DNA of 64,000 bases from Sambucus nigra. Its lineage: Eukaryota > Streptophyta > Magnoliopsida > Dipsacales > Adoxaceae. The stretch is taken from contig OX422221.1 in the NCBI GenBank assembly GCA_949130495.1, positions 481,171,659 to 481,235,658 of the forward strand, in the 5' to 3' direction. Shown here piece by piece: positions 33,858 to 46,493 of this stretch; positions within the stretch are counted from its first letter, which is position 1; the number at the start of each line of letters is the position of its first letter. The notes under the pieces are model-generated. The model searched no databases. It worked only from the letters and a program-made list of their open reading frames with translations, and was not told where the DNA came from. A program made the position numbers and the translations under genes.

Positions 33858-34989
33858 TGTAAGGGAAAAATTTCCAATTGAGTTAATTTGTATGTAATTG
33901 ACTTATTTTCAGAACAAAACTTGTTTAAGACATAGATAGATCTTTTATTGTCACGATACCCACAATGTCTATGACGTGTTGTGTTAAAAACGTAGCGGCC
34001 AAGCTTCAAAGATATATCATGTTGTATTTTTTATTGGTGCACATTTCACGTCTTCATATCACATTGCATTCCGAGATACTCTCAAGTATGAAGGAATAAT
34101 GTTTACGGGACTCGAAAAATGTTATAAGGGTGATATTTTGTTTATAAATGATTTTAAAATGTCAAAAATGATTTTAAAAGGTTTTAACTTCGTTGATTCT
34201 GAGATTAACCCTGTTTGGAGTTGTGTGAATTATCAACTTGGTTTTTGAGACTTCAAAGGACATGTGATGTCATTAGAACGGCCTGTCGACTTAAGTTTTT
34301 CATTTATGGCATTTTTCTCTCAGAATTTCGAAGTGTGCGGAACCAAAATACAGTTTAGGACAATTTTATTTTTCTGTATAAGTTTTCTAAGGATTTCAAA
34401 GCTAAAACCATCTGTATAATTTTCAAGATCCGAGCTATTATACTCTTATGTTATAGATATCTTGTTTGCATCATTAATTTTTCATCCATATTGAACAAAA
34501 GTTTTTGTTGGAGTTTTGCGGTGAAGAAATGGGGAAGGCCATGTTACGAATCGTAGATGGTTGCCAAAGCTGCATTGATGGACACCGAGGCACTCATGGA
34601 CTCCCGTGCTGTGGATGAGTATCGATGAAGAATTTCTACATGTGCACTGTTGAGGAACGGTTAAAGTGAACAAGGGCGTCAAGGCTTGTGGAGATCGAGT
34701 CGTTGTGTAAGTCTGTCTGTCTTCCTTTATAATTACCATATCATAGTGATTGTCTGGTTTGGATCGTCCGAGGTTTTTCCCCTTAGTGGTTTTCTCGTAC
34801 ATCCAACATTGTGAACTTTACATTATTTTACTTGCTTTAATCACCTAGATTCATGTTTAGGTTTAAACAAGATAAAATTGGACTTGAGTAAAATTGGTTT
34901 ACAAACTTGGTGCGGAACTAGAATTGAAAAAGTTTGATTTTTGGAAAAGTTGTATTTGCCTAAATGACACTTGGAAAAAGGGGCCTATA
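33858..34989 (+). repeat. 5' LTR of copia 33858-43834
   Basis: 1,132 bp, closely similar to 42659-43834. It lacks a 44-bp block at about 34276 that the other LTR has between two TCGTTCGAACGA-type repeats; this accounts for the whole length difference. Confidence 0.9.
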
Positions 34990-35047
34990 AATTGGCATTA
35001 GAGCTAAAAACACTTTTTGTTTTTGTTGATCCCTTGTGCTTGTAGGT

Positions 35048-36938
35048 ATGAATTTCGAAAATTTTGATGTTTTTTGAACTCCTATTTTTTATGGCGCTAA
35101 TTATGATTATTGGAAAATGCGAATGAAAAGTTCACTTAAAGTTATTGATGAACGTGTTTGGTTAGCAGTAGAAAAAGGGTGGTCACCACCGGTCACGAGA
35201 GAGGGAGAGACAACTAGTTTAAATCCTATTGAGTCATGGACCGAAGCCGAACATAGACTTGCACTTTATAACTTTATAGGTTTAAATGTTATTTCCTCCT
35301 CAGTCACCTCAGATGAATATACTCGTATTATAATGTGTGAGACGTCGAAAGGGGCTTGGGATGTTCTTTCACTCACTCACGAGAGAACTAGCACGGTTAG
35401 GGCATCTAAACTTCAAAACCTCACTACATAATTTAAGACGATTAAAATATTAGAGAGTGAGACATTTGCTGCGTTTTACACTAGATTGTTTCATATTGTC
35501 AACTCGTCGTTTAACTCGGGAGAGAAAATACCTGACAACCACGTCATAAAGAAAATATTAAGGTTGTTGCCTAGTAGATTTGATAAAAAAGTGATCATTT
35601 TAAACTCCTTAGGTATGTTTGATTCAACGAAACTAAAAGAGATTATAGGTGACTTACAAACCCATGAACTTGACATAATTACCTCCAAGCAAGTGACAAA
35701 GAAATAAAGGGTATTTCTTCGAAATCCCGGAAGGAGGAGACTAAAGTTTCAGATGATGATTCCGACTCCGATTTCGAAGATGTTGCTTTGTTGGTAAAAT
35801 AAGTTCAAAAATTGGTTCCAAAAGTAATCAAAAGATGCCAAAAGACTTGAGAAATTCAAGAACAAAAAGGTGGATCAAATCCCTAAAAATAAAAATAAGA
35901 ATGTTAATAGGGATGAGTCGGATAGGTGTTTTGGTTATGAGGGTTATGGATATAAGGTAGCAGAGTGCCCCCACTAGACTTAAAAAGGAGGGTAAGAAAC
36001 CGATAGCATATAATGCCACCTTAAGTGATAGTGAATCGGAAGAGGGAGAGAGTTCCCCCATTGAGGGTTGCAGCGTTTATGGCATGTCATGTGGGCGACC
36101 ACAATAAATCTTCTCATGAATATTCTCATGTGAATGACACTTTCGAGGCCATTTTGTGTGTATCCCAAGAGAGTGAGGGTGAAACTAGTGAGGAGGAGGA
36201 GGAGATAGATGTTGGAGAATTGCAAGTTGCCTTTAATGATTTGTATGCAAAAGCGATAAAGGTGAAAAAGGCAAACTTGAAGTTGCAAGATAAGTTGAAT
36301 GATCATGCCGTAGAAAATAATGATGCATTGATTAAGGATCTCACGACATGGGGAAGACTCTTTGAGAGAAACTAGAATACGTTGAGGGTGAGAGAGATAG
36401 TCTTCATGGTTTGATGGAGGATTTGAAGAAAGATATTCTTGAGTTTGAGGAGTCTAGGAATTTTCTCGAGTCTAGGATTAGTGAACTTGAGGAGAGATTG
36501 AGAGACTCAAGTGAAGTGAAGTTTGATTTGGAGGCAAGGTCGGAAAAATTAGATAGGATTTTAGGCACCGTCCAAATCAAGTATGATAAGTGTGGTATAT
36601 GCTTCTATGGTCGTATTACAGCAATTCCCAAAGCCATTACCAATCATGTGAGAGAGACGACTAGGAAAGTTAGGAGAGGTCAACATTTAGATCACATTCC
36701 TCGTTGTGTTTATACTTGCCCTCATTACGGTAGGAAGGGTCACCTTAGGCATTATCGTTATGACCTTAAAAATGATCATAGGAACTTTAAGAATAAAGTC
36801 ATTTTGGTTTCCAAGACCCCCATACGTCGTTACACAACTACTTGGGTTAGAAAATCAGACTTAGAGGCTTTAGGTATTAAACTTCATGGTTCTTGTTTGG
36901 TTGCACTTGATTCTTCCCATGCTAAATCTAAAGGATGA
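35048..36938 (+). pseudogene. Copia gag (SIRE/Maximus-like, long form)
   Basis: Starts MNFENFDVF with TGA at 35075, then the DUF4219/UBN2 gag core (YWKMRMKSSLKVIDERVW, WDVLSLTHERTSTVRASKL, LLPSRFDKKVIIL; TAA at 35429). A first zinc knuckle at about 35926-35979 reads CFGYEGYGYKVAEC, where CX2CX4HX4C is expected, so the second Cys and the His are both Tyr. An acidic and coiled-coil region follows (SEEEEEIDVGELQVAF, FLESRISELEERLRDSS). A second knuckle, CPHYGRKGHLRHY, also has lost Cys residues. Frame changes occur between 35707 and 36025 and between 36375 and 36411. Gag would form the particle; this copy is inactive. Confidence 0.85.
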
Positions 36939-37338
36939 TTGTGTTGCCATGTTTGTCATACACTAATCTTTTCTTCATGATATATATATATATATATATA
37001 TTGCTAGTTTTATGACATGTGTATCTCCTTGTATTATATTTTTCATTTATTTTGACTTTTATTTGAAAAATACAAAAAGATTTTATTTTGATAAATTTTT
37101 TGAAACAAATAGATTTTTGGTTTATATATTTTTGAGAAAATACAAAAAGATTTTATTATTTGAGTTAAAAATATTTTATAAAAACACAAAAAGATTTTTG
37201 ATTTATTTTTGTGTCATGAGTTTTCATGTTTGATGTGGCATATTGGTGTGCTTGGAGCCCTATCATTTCATTATATATGTGGCTAGGGCATTTGGTCATA
37301 ATTATAGGTGCTTAGTATGATCTTAACCATCAACTAAT

Positions 37339-40300
37339 TGTAACGTCCCGACTTGAATTTATGGGTTACCCGTGAGTCAACCTGGCCCGAATCAAGTCGG
37401 TAAGCATGAAGTGCAATGAAACAACCTAAGTAATGTTGCCAATCTAGTTTTTAATTTAACTGCATTTCACTTGTTAGCATGACATTATAGTTTCAAGTTA
37501 AACTACATGAGGGACTTATGGGGAGCACCCCGAAGTCCAAGTAAACAGAGATACTAACATAACATAAATAAGATGTACTTACCTATAAAACGCCCTCAAA
37601 ATATAAAACCGCTCCCAACCTTCCATAACAAAGTGGGGACGTGAGCTTATGTCCAGTGGGATTTATACAAGCAGTGTAGAAATGAATAGCAGGAAGGAAT
37701 ACTCACGCCCTACAATCTCATGCATACGAAAATATGTATATATCGACATACGTATACCTTTGAAATACACATGCCAATGCCTTAACCGTTTTATTTTTGA
37801 AAACCTTATTTACCCAGATTAATTTACCTTAATCTTATTAGAGGTTTTCTCCATTCATCCTTAGCATTACAAGTTTAATGAACACACCCGGTTCAACATT
37901 TGAAAACCATTATAATTGATTTACCCATTCCGTTCCTTTACCGAAATTTAACCCCTTTCATTCATTACTATACACTTTAGTATTTTCATTAAAAATTTAC
38001 CATTTCAACACACGCATTCTCCGTGTTAGAAAATACTTATTTAATATTTGAAAATCCTTTTTACAACACATTCTTGTGTTAAGTTTGGGTTTAACCATTT
38101 AAGTTGCTGAATTACCCATTTATCCACTTTCTTTAACCGTTTATCATTCCCTTACGGACATTACTAGGTTTACGCAATTAGTTGTCCATTTCACTTTTAC
38201 TGAAACATTCATTACGTTCATTCAAGTTAGGTTGTTTTAACTCATTTACCATACAACCCATTCCTTGATATGTTTCATATTTCATTTAAAATTTTTTAGA
38301 ATCTTCCAATACCACATACTTATACGGGCTCTACACTGATGGCTATGCGTACTATATGCTCTGGCCAGTAGTTTAGGGCTTTTCACCTAAGGGCTCCGGG
38401 CCCTTCTTGCTTTATCCCGGTATCATCCGAGTGCCTATAACATGTTTTAACATTTTACGAATATCCACATTATTTTCTTTCCTTTTTACCCGATCAAAGC
38501 CAAAATCCGGGACTTTACCGCCTCAATTTGTGTAACACTTGAAAAATTGCCATTTCATGTCCTTTATACTTTTTATTACAAAATCACATTCATTTAGGAC
38601 CACTTGTGTAACACCCTTTTCAACATTTTTATTTCATAAAAATGTTCCACTTTAAGTAAAATTACCATTTTATCCATTTGTTTCCAAATCGCACTTTTAC
38701 CCCTTTTTCACAAGTGTTTTTACTTCACAACATTAGTAAGTTACACTCACGACTCATTCCATATTTTTCCATTAACACTTAATTAATACTGTTTACCAAC
38801 ATTCATATTTCTTTACTTCTTTACTCACGAAATACACTTATACTCAAGACTACTTTTATAAGAAACTTTGTCATTTCTTTTATTTAACACGTAGTCTTAT
38901 AACTTTATACGCATTATGTCTTTAGTCCCAATTACCCATACTTTGAGGACTAAAATTTCAACATTTGTTAATTATTGTTCAAACCCGATAAAACATTCTT
39001 TAAACCTATCTATACATTCTATGTAAAAGTACTATGCGCTTATATGCAAGAGAAGATGGATTTTAATCCTAAATCCTACTACATGGTTTAAACATATTTT
39101 TCATTAAATAAAGGTTTATTTCCAAACATTTTATTCCATAAAATGTTTAATACTGACATTTCTAAAATGTCCATTTTCCCAAAAAATATATCATTCCTCA
39201 ATATTCCTAACCTTGAAATATTTACTTATTCTTTATTTTTCAACAAAATATCATGTTTCCACAATATCAAATAAGTTGCCAACATTTTATTCCATAAAAT
39301 GTTTTTCACTCAAAATTTCTATTAAATACACCGTTTTCATAAGACATCAACTTTCATTATTTCAAAACCTCGAAATACTTATTCAGTCTTAATTTTGACA
39401 AAAATAATATTTTTCAACATTTTTATTTCAGATTAGTAGGAAATACGCAAAAAAAATATTACTTTACATTATTTTTATTTAATAAAAATGTCTTATTTCA
39501 GATTTAGTAGAAAATACGTAACAATAATCTTTTCAAATATTTTTATTTCGTAAAAATATTTATATTAGTCTAGTAAGAGCACACATTATTGATTCTCATA
39601 AATCTACTCTTAATCATACGCGCAACAAGGTTATACTATTTATCAAATATAGTCACAAATACACAAAGAGTAGATTAACCACCTAAATGTCCTCAAGAAT
39701 TGTGGTGATGAAGGTGGGTGACTCCATCACCTTCCAGGGTGACTCTAAAGGGAGTCAAAAAAAATTACCAAGCAGAGTACACCATTAAAACCCTCTCAAT
39801 GCCTCCAACAATATATACGCCTTCTTCTATAAATACCCCTTTTAAAATCCCCAACCAGTAACTCCTATTCATTTCGTGGCCCTTATCTCCACAATGGGGG
39901 TAACTGAGTGTTTGGTGAGAGTGGTTACACCACGCTCAAATAAATGGTGGACGATAGATAAAAAGACAAGGAGATGTGAGCTCGTGAGAGAGATAAATAA
40001 ATATCGTGGGTTTTCAACATCAAGCCCCTTTCTTAAACACACACGAGGCTTCAAAACATACACCACACTTCTTATGCTTCATCTAAACCATTGGCTCCAA
40101 GAGATGGTTTTTAGATCCATGGTTCACATGCTGACATTAATTGTGGCAGAATTTGTTTCATAGGTTGCTATCAAGTGTTACCTTATTTTATCCTTAAGTC
40201 AAAAGCACCTACTACATGTATAATATATTTCGTCTGATCCTTCTTAGAAATGTCAGTTCTGGCTAACACAGAAATGCGGATTAACTAATCAAATGTTGGC

Positions 40301-40793
40301 AGTGATAAAAGGGAACTGACACTGGCCTGGTCGTTTGAGTGACGGGCTTGGTCATTTGAGCGATAGGCCCGGTCATTCGAACGACGGGCCTGGTGGTTCA
40401 AGCGACAATATATTTTTCCCCCAGAAACGACAGCATCTCACCTCTCGTGATTGGCCACAGATTTCTTACATAAATCAACTTTCTTAATTGGCCATTAATT
40501 CCCTTATATTGTCCAGGCGATACCGTACCCAAATTTAACAAAAGATAGGATTTAAAACCAATAATCTTCTTACCTTTGTTAAATCTTCTGCCCATAATTT
40601 TTCAACTAATTATCATCAAGTTCCCATATAAATTTCTAAATCTTACAAAAGACACATATAATTTATTTACTTTTATAACTAGTCCTTTTGTAATCCATAC
40701 AAATCCGATAATTCTCTTCAATTATAAATTTATATTTCATCATATATAATCTATATATATTATTTATTTAAATTTTTGAGTCGGGGAATTACA
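37339..40793 (+). mobile_element. Solo LTR, Ty3/gypsy type, nested in the copia element
   Basis: Starts TGTAACGTCCCGACTTG and ends GAGTCGGGGAATTACA, the paired termini typical of plant Ty3/gypsy LTRs with TGTAACGYCCCGA starts. Flanks are CTAAT (37334-37338) and CTATT (40794-40798), a 5-bp duplication with one mismatch. A TATA box (TATAAATA) is at 39838-39845. Copia interior sequence lies on both sides and there is no internal domain, so this is a 3.46-kb solo LTR left by LTR-LTR recombination. Short open frames inside (39876-40163) follow the TATA box but match nothing. Confidence 0.8.
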
Positions 40794-42645
40794 CTATTGG
40801 GGTTGTTTTGAAGTTGATTTGCATTTGGATTTGAATTCGACTTTGTATATATGCTATCATTGCACACATACACGAGTTTATATGAATGTTTGACTTCTCA
40901 TGCGTATTTGAGTTTGGTGAGACATTATACTCTCAATTTTGTCATCTATGCATAATAAGACATAATAGGAAGTGTGCATGTAAGAATCATTTGTCATGAG
41001 GATTTGTACTTTTTAAATTGAAAGTATGATGAGTGTTCACGGGAACGGGTTGCAAGAGAATAATAATCTCATCGTGAAAGCTACCGTTCAAAAGATCCCA
41101 AGAAAAAATTAAGACAATAAAAAGAATAAGATACCAAAAATGGGTCCAATAGGATTTCTCTAAGGTGAGAAAAATAGAAACCTCAAAAAATATAGAAAAA
41201 GAAAATATGAATATATGAGGGTGTTTAACAACAGGTTTGCACCACGAATTATAATGTTGAAAAATCGTATCATAGTATTATTGTTTGTTGAATCGTCAAA
41301 ATTCTGGATTTGTGTGCATGTTGTTCGCTTAAGCTTAATATATTAATTGTCACATATGGATAAAACTAACTTTGATGACATTTAGCTATAGATTATATCT
41401 TCTTGATCATTTCGATGTGTTCAAGTTGTGATCCATTTATTGTAGTCATGCCCATTCATTTTATATCCACGTTTGAGCACATTGATACTATGTTAGCATG
41501 AAACTCAAACTTGTTTTTACTTGTTGTGTTGTTCTGTTTTGAGTCTGTTTTGACACTATTTCATATTTCCAGTATCTCTTTTGAGCTAATTTTTTCACTC
41601 GGCAAAACTTTTCCCTTTTTAAAGTTGGAATACATAATTTTTTAAAGTCGTTCAAATGACTTTTGGAAGTCATTCAAATGGCATGTCCAAGTAGTTCGAA
41701 GTCTATTTCTAACGACAAGTTTTTCGAGGCGATAATTGTGTCAGATATGGTCGTTAGAAGGGTCGTTAGATAGGTGTTTCGAACGAGACCTTACTGTTTT
41801 GGGTCATTTTTAGCTTTGTTCAAATGACATGCCAATGTCGTTCAAACGAGATGGCATAGTCGTTCGAACGACCTTGTTTGGATTTTTTAGCCCTCTTATT
41901 CAGTACTCACTTTGTATATGTGATGATTTCATTTTGTTTTAGTATTTCTGGATTCATTTGGATAAATTACATGTAGTCGATTGTACTTATTCATGCTTTT
42001 ATTCTTATACAACATTGATTCATTTCGTTACATCTTGGATTAGATTGATGATTTCATTTACGATACTGTTTACTAGCTTCGATTTAGTACTTTGTGATTA
42101 TTGTTAGCTGGATTTTTATGTGTATCTACATATGCCTTATTGATTATTTCATGCTAGATATTCACGTGTTTATCTTTTTTACTCATTGTCTATTCGAGAC
42201 AAAAGGAGGGAGATATGGTATGTGATGTAGGGCGAGTGTGTTTGTTTGATGAACACATATGTTCCTTTTGCATTGCAAATTGGTATCATATTTTTGATCA
42301 TATGAATATTTATATTTTGGTATCATATTGTATTACAAAAATTGGTATCATGATTTGTTCACATGTTTAACAAATGATTTGTTTTACATATTCATATTTT
42401 TTTATATCATTTGTTCCTCCATACCTCACTGGGTATTTGTCTATTTCATATGTGTAGGTATTCTTCAGCGATTAAAGATTTCAAGACTATATCATATTCA
42501 AACAATTCATGCATGGAAGACATGCATATACTAGTTTTTGTCCCATATATTTGATTTTGTATTTTATGGGATTTGATTTACGTGTCATACGTCTTGACGA
42601 CCCGACTTGGACATTTCATTATTTGGGTTTTGTCCCGAAATACTC
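40794..42645. other. Non-coding 3' interior of the copia element
   Basis: Where pol would be expected there is AT-rich sequence without recognisable protease, integrase or polymerase motifs. It carries several TTCGAACGA / GTCGTTCRAA motifs (41650-41880) like those in the LTRs, and a polypurine-like GACAAAAGGAGGGAGA at about 42200, a trait of SIRE-like 3' regions. Confidence 0.55.
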
Positions 42646-42658
42646 AAAGGGGGAGATT

Positions 42659-43834
42659 TGTAAGGGCAAAATTTTCAATTGAGTTAATATGTATGTAATT
42701 GACTTATTTCCAAAACAAAACATGTTTGAGTCATAAATAGATTTTTCATTGTCACAATACCCACATAATCTATGATGTGTTGTGTTGAAAACGTAGCAAC
42801 CAAGCTTCAAAGATAGATCATGCCCTATTATTTATTGGTGCACATTTCACGTCTTCATATCACATTTTATTCTGAGATACTCTTAGGTATGAATTCATAC
42901 TGTTTACGGGACTCGAAAAATATTTTAAGGATGATATTTTATTTTATAAATAATTTTAAATGTCAAAAATGATTTAAAAAGGTTGTAACTTTGTTTATTC
43001 AGAGATAAACATTGTTTAGAGTCGTGTGGATTCTCATCTTGATTTTTGAGACTTCAAACGACATGTGATGTCGTTCGAACGACATCTCACAGTCGTTCGA
43101 ACGATATGTGCATCTCGTTAGAATGACCTGCCGACTTAACTTTTTCATTTAAGGCGGTTTTCTCTCAAAATTTCGAAGTGTGCAGAACCAAAATACAGTT
43201 TAGAATAGTTTCATTTTTCTGCATAAGTTTTATAGGGATTTCAAAGCTAAAATTATCCTTATAGTTTTAAAGATATGAGCTTTCATACTCTTATGTTATA
43301 GAGATCTTGTTTGCACCATTAGTTGATTATCCATATTCAACAAAAGGTTTCATTGGAGTTTTGGGGTGAAGAAACGGTGAAGGACGTGTTTCGAATTGTA
43401 CACGATTGCCAAAGCTGCATTGGTGGACACCGAGGCACTCATGGATGCGTGTGTTGTGGACGAGTATCGTGGATATATTTCTATGTGTGCACTATAGAGG
43501 AGCGGTTAAAGTAAAGAAGAACGTCAAGTCTCGTGGGGATCGAGTTGTTGTGTAAGTCTGTTTGTCTTCCTTCATAATTATCATATCGTAGTGATTGTCT
43601 GGTTTGGACCGTTCGAGGTTTTTTCCGTTAGTAGTTTCCTCGTACATCAAGCATTGTGAACTATACTTTATTTTACTAGCTCTAATCACCTGGATGCATG
43701 TTTATGATTAAACAAGATAAAATTGGACTTAAGTAAAATTGGTTCACAAACTTCGTGCGGAATTAAAATTGAAAAAGTTTGATTTTCGAAAAAGTTATTT
43801 TTACCTAAAGCACACTTTGAAAAAGGAGTCTACA
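42659..43834 (+). repeat. 3' LTR of copia 33858-43834
   Basis: 1,176 bp, starts TGTAAGGG right after the polypurine tract and ends GGAGTCTACA. It contains palindromic TCGTTCGAACGA sites at about 43072 and 43092. Confidence 0.9.
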
Positions 43835-43839
43835 TTTAT

Positions 43840-44514
43840 TTTTTCCATTTTTTGTCGCAAAATTTTAAAAATGTTTTTTCGTTTTTTCACATATTCTTAT
43901 AAAGTTCTTTTCATTTTTTTTGGAATTTATAATACAATCTTTCAAATATTATAAATTTAAGTGATTTTCAAATGTGTTTGAAGCTTTTCTATTGTTCGCT
44001 TTTAAATTTTTTTATTGCTTTCTTATTTTTTTTTATAAACTTTTTAGATATTTCAATGTTTTTCCTATAATTCTTGGAATTTATAAAATATTATGTCCTA
44101 TATTATAAATACTTTTTATCATTTTTAAACTTTTAATTTATTTTGTATGTTCCTCTATGTGTGTGCATATATATATAATATTTTTTTCAAAGTTTTCTTA
44201 TATTTTCTTAAATTTATAACATTTTTTCATATATTATTGATATATTTGGTCATTTGACGATTTTTTTAGACTTTTTATATTTTTAATATATTTTTTTTAA
44301 TTTCCAGATTTTATAAATGTTATTTAATTTTCATATATTTTTTTAAAAAAAATTCCATGATTTGCAAACGTTTTAAATATTTTTTAAAAGTTTTTTCATA
44401 TTTTTAAAATATTTTTTTAGCACTTATGTAATTTTTAAATGTTTTTATTGTAATTCTCATAATTTAAAAAATATATGTGTTAGGAGAAAAATACCCTCAC
44501 ATGCCCACTTCTCT
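43840..44514. other. Right interior of the MULE-like element
   Basis: Very T-rich sequence with repeated TTTTTAAAATATTTTT-like segments and no coding potential; similar in composition to 33600-33850 on the other side of the copia insertion. Confidence 0.5.
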
Positions 44515-44654
44515 GTTAAAAAATTTAACGGTGTTTATAGTAGGGGGTTACTTGAAGCTATTTCAAAAGTTGAGTTGATTAAGTATAGAAAATAAAAGTT
44601 CAGATTGTGAAGTGCTGGGGGGGTAAAGTTCAGGGGATGCAAGTGTAATTAATC
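44515..44654 (-). repeat. MULE-like terminal inverted repeat, right
   Basis: Inverted copy of 32842-32975; ends GCAAGTGTAATTAATC before the TTAACATTAAG flank. Confidence 0.8.
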
Positions 44655-44665
44655 TTAACATTAAG

Positions 44666-45553
44666 CAACATAAAATTTTTAAAAGACCCAATAATGTATT
44701 TTTTACTTAAAGGGGTCGAACGGATGAAAATGGTCCGCACCAAACATAATCCGTTCGACTATATATTGTGTCCCATCGAGTTGAGACTAATATAACCTGA
44801 ATGAAGTATTACTTGAATTCCTCAACACAGTAACTTACCTCTTTCTTAATTCCACCCCCCCCCCCCCCCAAAAAAAAAAAGAAAGAAAACTAACTAACTC
44901 ATCATTTTTGTGTAGTAAAAGGGTTTGGCAATGGGTGGTGTTTTCAACCACCTCTATAAACCCCGAACGAACATAAATTTGGATTAGGTTAATATAATTG
45001 ATACACTCGAGTAATGTATGTAATTATTATATACATATATGTATATATTCTTCAATAAAGGGATCCAATTATGTGGTAAGTTAGGGGTTACAAATCTTGT
45101 CATTAAGTCAAATTCTAAAGTTATTGTTCAATATATCAATGGCTTTTGAAACCCTCCATAGATGGTTAAAGGGAAAATTAAGAAGATTCAAGAGGTTCTT
45201 AGTAATTAAGGGTACTTCATCAAACACCATTTGGAAAGGGTTTGGATGAATTTCTAGCGAACTACGCAATTTCCACTCTCAATTTAAGTACTTGTTTAGA
45301 TATCAATGTCTTCCTCATCTTATAAAAGGATTTTTGAACTTAGATAGGATGCGTCTCCCAAATAGTCGCAAAGTATATATTGTAATGGGTTATATATAAA
45401 ATTTCAAGTTTATGACTGTGTAGTTTGTTTTTACCTTTTAAGTCTGAATCTGAATCATTCAGACTTAGACTTTAGATTTCAAATTCAAATGAAAAAACAA
45501 ACACAACCTAAGTAATCGATCTACTGGATTCAACGATCCATTAATCTTTTATG
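44666..45553. other. Unassigned spacer
   Basis: AT-rich with a C15/A11 homopolymer pair at 44855-44880. No gene recognised. TTTTTGTGTAGTA at about 44906 resembles a CACTA end but has no supporting subterminal repeats. Confidence 0.4.
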
Positions 45554-45558
45554 CTATA

Positions 45559-46128
45559 TATAAAATCATTCTTAAGAACACCCTAATATTAATCACGAAC
45601 ACATTAATATGATTAAACTTTAACATACAATTATTCTTAATAAAAGGATCTTAGAACTTCATGTTTTCACAAAATACGTCTAAACGATATAAAATAAGAC
45701 TTACCTTGATCCAATGTATTGATCAATCTTGTTGTAGAAATCTCTTTTAATCATCTTTATTAATTGCTCCATCAATCTCCCTTTTAGAAAAATTGCACTC
45801 AAATGGAATCTCGAAATTTCTCTCCCACCTCAGACATAGTGTGTTATGAGATAACCCCAGATGGTGTAGGACTCCTCTATTTATAAGGAGAAGAGGGCCG
45901 AAATCCTAGTCAAGGTGGGACTCTATTTCAAGTATTCCACTAATGCCACTAACCATCATGTGACTAACAGATAAGATTCACCCAATCTTTTAATATCTTT
46001 ATTTATCACATTCCTAATTAATTATCTGACATTTATTAAGACCACATTAATGGGAAGTTCATAAATTCGGAATTGAATATAATTAATATTAAATAATTAA
46101 TTTCGACACTTAATATTAATTTCCAACA
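45559..46128 (-). repeat. 3' LTR of minus-strand copia
   Basis: 570 bp, near-identical to 51252-51830 apart from point changes. On the minus strand it follows the GTGGGAGAC polypurine tract. It contains TTTATAAATAGAGG-type TATA sequence (minus, about 45878-45892). Confidence 0.9.
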
Positions 46129-46493
46129 GTCTCCCACTTGGTCATAATAATCCTCATAATTAAATTAGGTACCATAAGGTGCACAATAACTGATAAATAT
46201 AGTTTGCTTAAATCAAACAATTCACACATGCGAGTCATGGCTGTTCCATGTTATTCAAGAGTATGGTTTCCTCCATGTACCATAACATCAATGTTTCATT
46301 CAACTAAGCCTTTAATATTGGGTATCATAATGGTCTCATAATGTCCTTTTGAATAAGGACTATTTCTGTCAACAATAATTCATAATCATATGCATGCTTT
46401 CACAAAAGACAGAAATAATTAAAATCAGAAACACTTTTATTGAATTCAAGTAATAGTGCCAAACAACTAAGCTAAATAGCAATCATAATTTTA

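Larger units (their letters stand above)
33858..43834 (+). mobile_element. Ty1/copia retrotransposon, gag-only, nested in the MULE-like element
   Basis: Bounded by TGTAAGGG and CTACA/CTATA ends with perfect 5-bp duplications TTTAT (33853-33857 and 43835-43839). Order: LTR 33858-34989, tRNA-Met-type primer site TTGGCATTAGAGC (34991), gag 35048-36938, non-coding interior (split by the solo LTR 37339-40793), polypurine tract AAAGGGGGAGATT (42646-42658), LTR 42659-43834. No protease, integrase, reverse transcriptase or RNase H is present although both ends are complete, so the element depended on enzymes from another copia. Confidence 0.9.
32842..44654. mobile_element. MULE-like element with long terminal inverted repeats, carrying nested insertions
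   Basis: The segments at 32842-32975 and 44515-44654 are inverted copies over about 130 bp; both termini read inward as GATTAATTAYA, and both contain CTCAACTTTYGAAA and CAAGTAACCCC. Outside lie TTAATAGTAAG (32831-32841) and TTAACATTAAG (44655-44665), identical at 9 of 11 positions, consistent with a decayed 9-11 bp duplication of Mutator-like elements. No MURA transposase is visible. Without the 9,977-bp copia insertion and its extra TTTAT the element would be about 1.83 kb and non-autonomous. Confidence 0.65.

Noticed and set aside
35491..36306. Minus-strand frames across copia gag
   Set aside because: Antisense shadows of the plus-strand gag pseudogene.
39876..40163. ORF downstream of the TATA box in the solo LTR
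   Set aside because: Short, no recognisable domain, overlapped by an equally long antisense frame; most likely LTR leader sequence.
44901..44920. TTTTTGTGTAGTA as the missing right end of CACTA 2
   Set aside because: No subterminal repeats next to it, two mismatches, no TGT duplication, and it lies outside the intervening MULE-like nest, which would need a 20-kb element.
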